Shown here piece by piece: positions 40,805-40,852 of a DNA stretch of 40,852 bases. Positions within the stretch are counted from its first letter, which is position 1; the number at the start of each line of letters is the position of its first letter. The DNA is from Bacillota bacterium. Its GTDB lineage: Bacteria > Bacillota > Clostridia > Christensenellales > Aristaeellaceae. The stretch spans positions 1 through 40,852 of the forward strand of contig JAEWVC010000015.1 of assembly GCA_023459275.1 (NCBI GenBank). The letters run 5' to 3'. The position numbers were made by a program, and so were the translations under genes. The notes under the pieces were generated by a model. It ran no database searches, had not been told where the DNA came from, and saw nothing but the letters and a program-made list of their open reading frames with translations.

Positions 40805-40852
40805 TTTCGGCGGGGGGGCCCCCGCGCGGGGTGGGGGGGGGGGGGGGGGCGG
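40805..40852. other. G-rich low-complexity contig end
   Basis: The final ~48 bases are almost entirely G with a few C runs. It is unlike anything else in the window and lies at the very end, so a sequencing or assembly artefact is more likely than a genuine element. No feature is assigned to it. Confidence 0.6.

Noticed and set aside
1..40852. CRISPR arrays, rRNA genes, prophage structural genes
   Set aside because: I looked for regularly spaced repeats and conserved rRNA cores and saw none; no phage head or tail genes.
40805..40852. Poly-G tract as a possible G-quadruplex element
   Set aside because: It lies at the extreme contig end with near-homopolymer G, more consistent with a sequencing artefact.

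Overview
The window looks like chromosome of an anaerobic, GC-rich (high 50s percent G+C by eye) Clostridia-type Firmicute. Support comes from the rplU-prp-rpmA operon with a Prp-cleavable L27 leader, a HrcA/CIRCE operator on htpG, a T-box riboswitch, a SpoIID/LytB protein, PerR, WYL and MalT-like LuxR regulators, and Gram-positive SD sequences and promoters throughout. A Christensenellales-like host is possible, but I cannot fix the taxon from the sequence.

Layout. 1-2.6 kb: the 3' end of a transposase, then an AT-rich gene for a P-loop/cytidine-deaminase protein of the AvcD anti-phage type with an extra C-terminal region; this is the only clearly foreign segment. 2.7-4.9 kb: htpG behind a CIRCE element, and tRNA-Arg(ACG). 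5-11.2 kb: envelope genes, namely a secreted protein, a SpoIID/LytB-SH3 protein, an ECF sigma factor with a membrane anti-sigma-like partner, and another secreted protein. 11.2-16.5 kb: an ADP-forming acyl-CoA synthetase, a DUF554 protein, the L21-Prp-L27 operon, and a DUF368 polyprenyl-phosphate carrier. 16.6-22.5 kb: a four-gene minus-strand operon (zinc ribbon, GyrI-like, HEAT-like, DUF3788), a WYL regulator divergent from a membrane protein plus a second DUF368 gene, and an MmcQ/YjbR protein. 22.5-30.4 kb: a cytochrome-b5-like lipoprotein, a NatAB-type ABC exporter interrupted by a 130-bp palindromic repeat, a serine hydrolase, a MalT-like LuxR regulator, and a small protein coupled to a CPBP protease. 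30.5-36.6 kb: araB plus a FucI/AraA-type isomerase, a membrane protein, and katA-perR with a PerR-like operator. 36.7-40.8 kb: a five-repeat SH3 protein, trpB2 behind a T-box with a probable UGG (Trp) specifier, and a nucleoside hydrolase. The last ~50 bases are a G-rich run that looks like a contig-end artefact.

How the genes work together. Most of the window is ordinary housekeeping and envelope biology in short operons whose promoters and terminators can be read directly. The regulation is unusually legible: CIRCE/HrcA on htpG, PerR on katA-perR, a Trp T-box on trpB2, a palindrome in the WYL intergenic region, and GTGA/TAATG/ATGA stop-start couplings in several operons. The best candidates for something undescribed are the C-terminally extended deaminase, the zinc-ribbon/GyrI/HEAT/DUF3788 operon, the ECF sigma factor with a hydrophobic tail, and the palindromic repeat inside the ABC operon.
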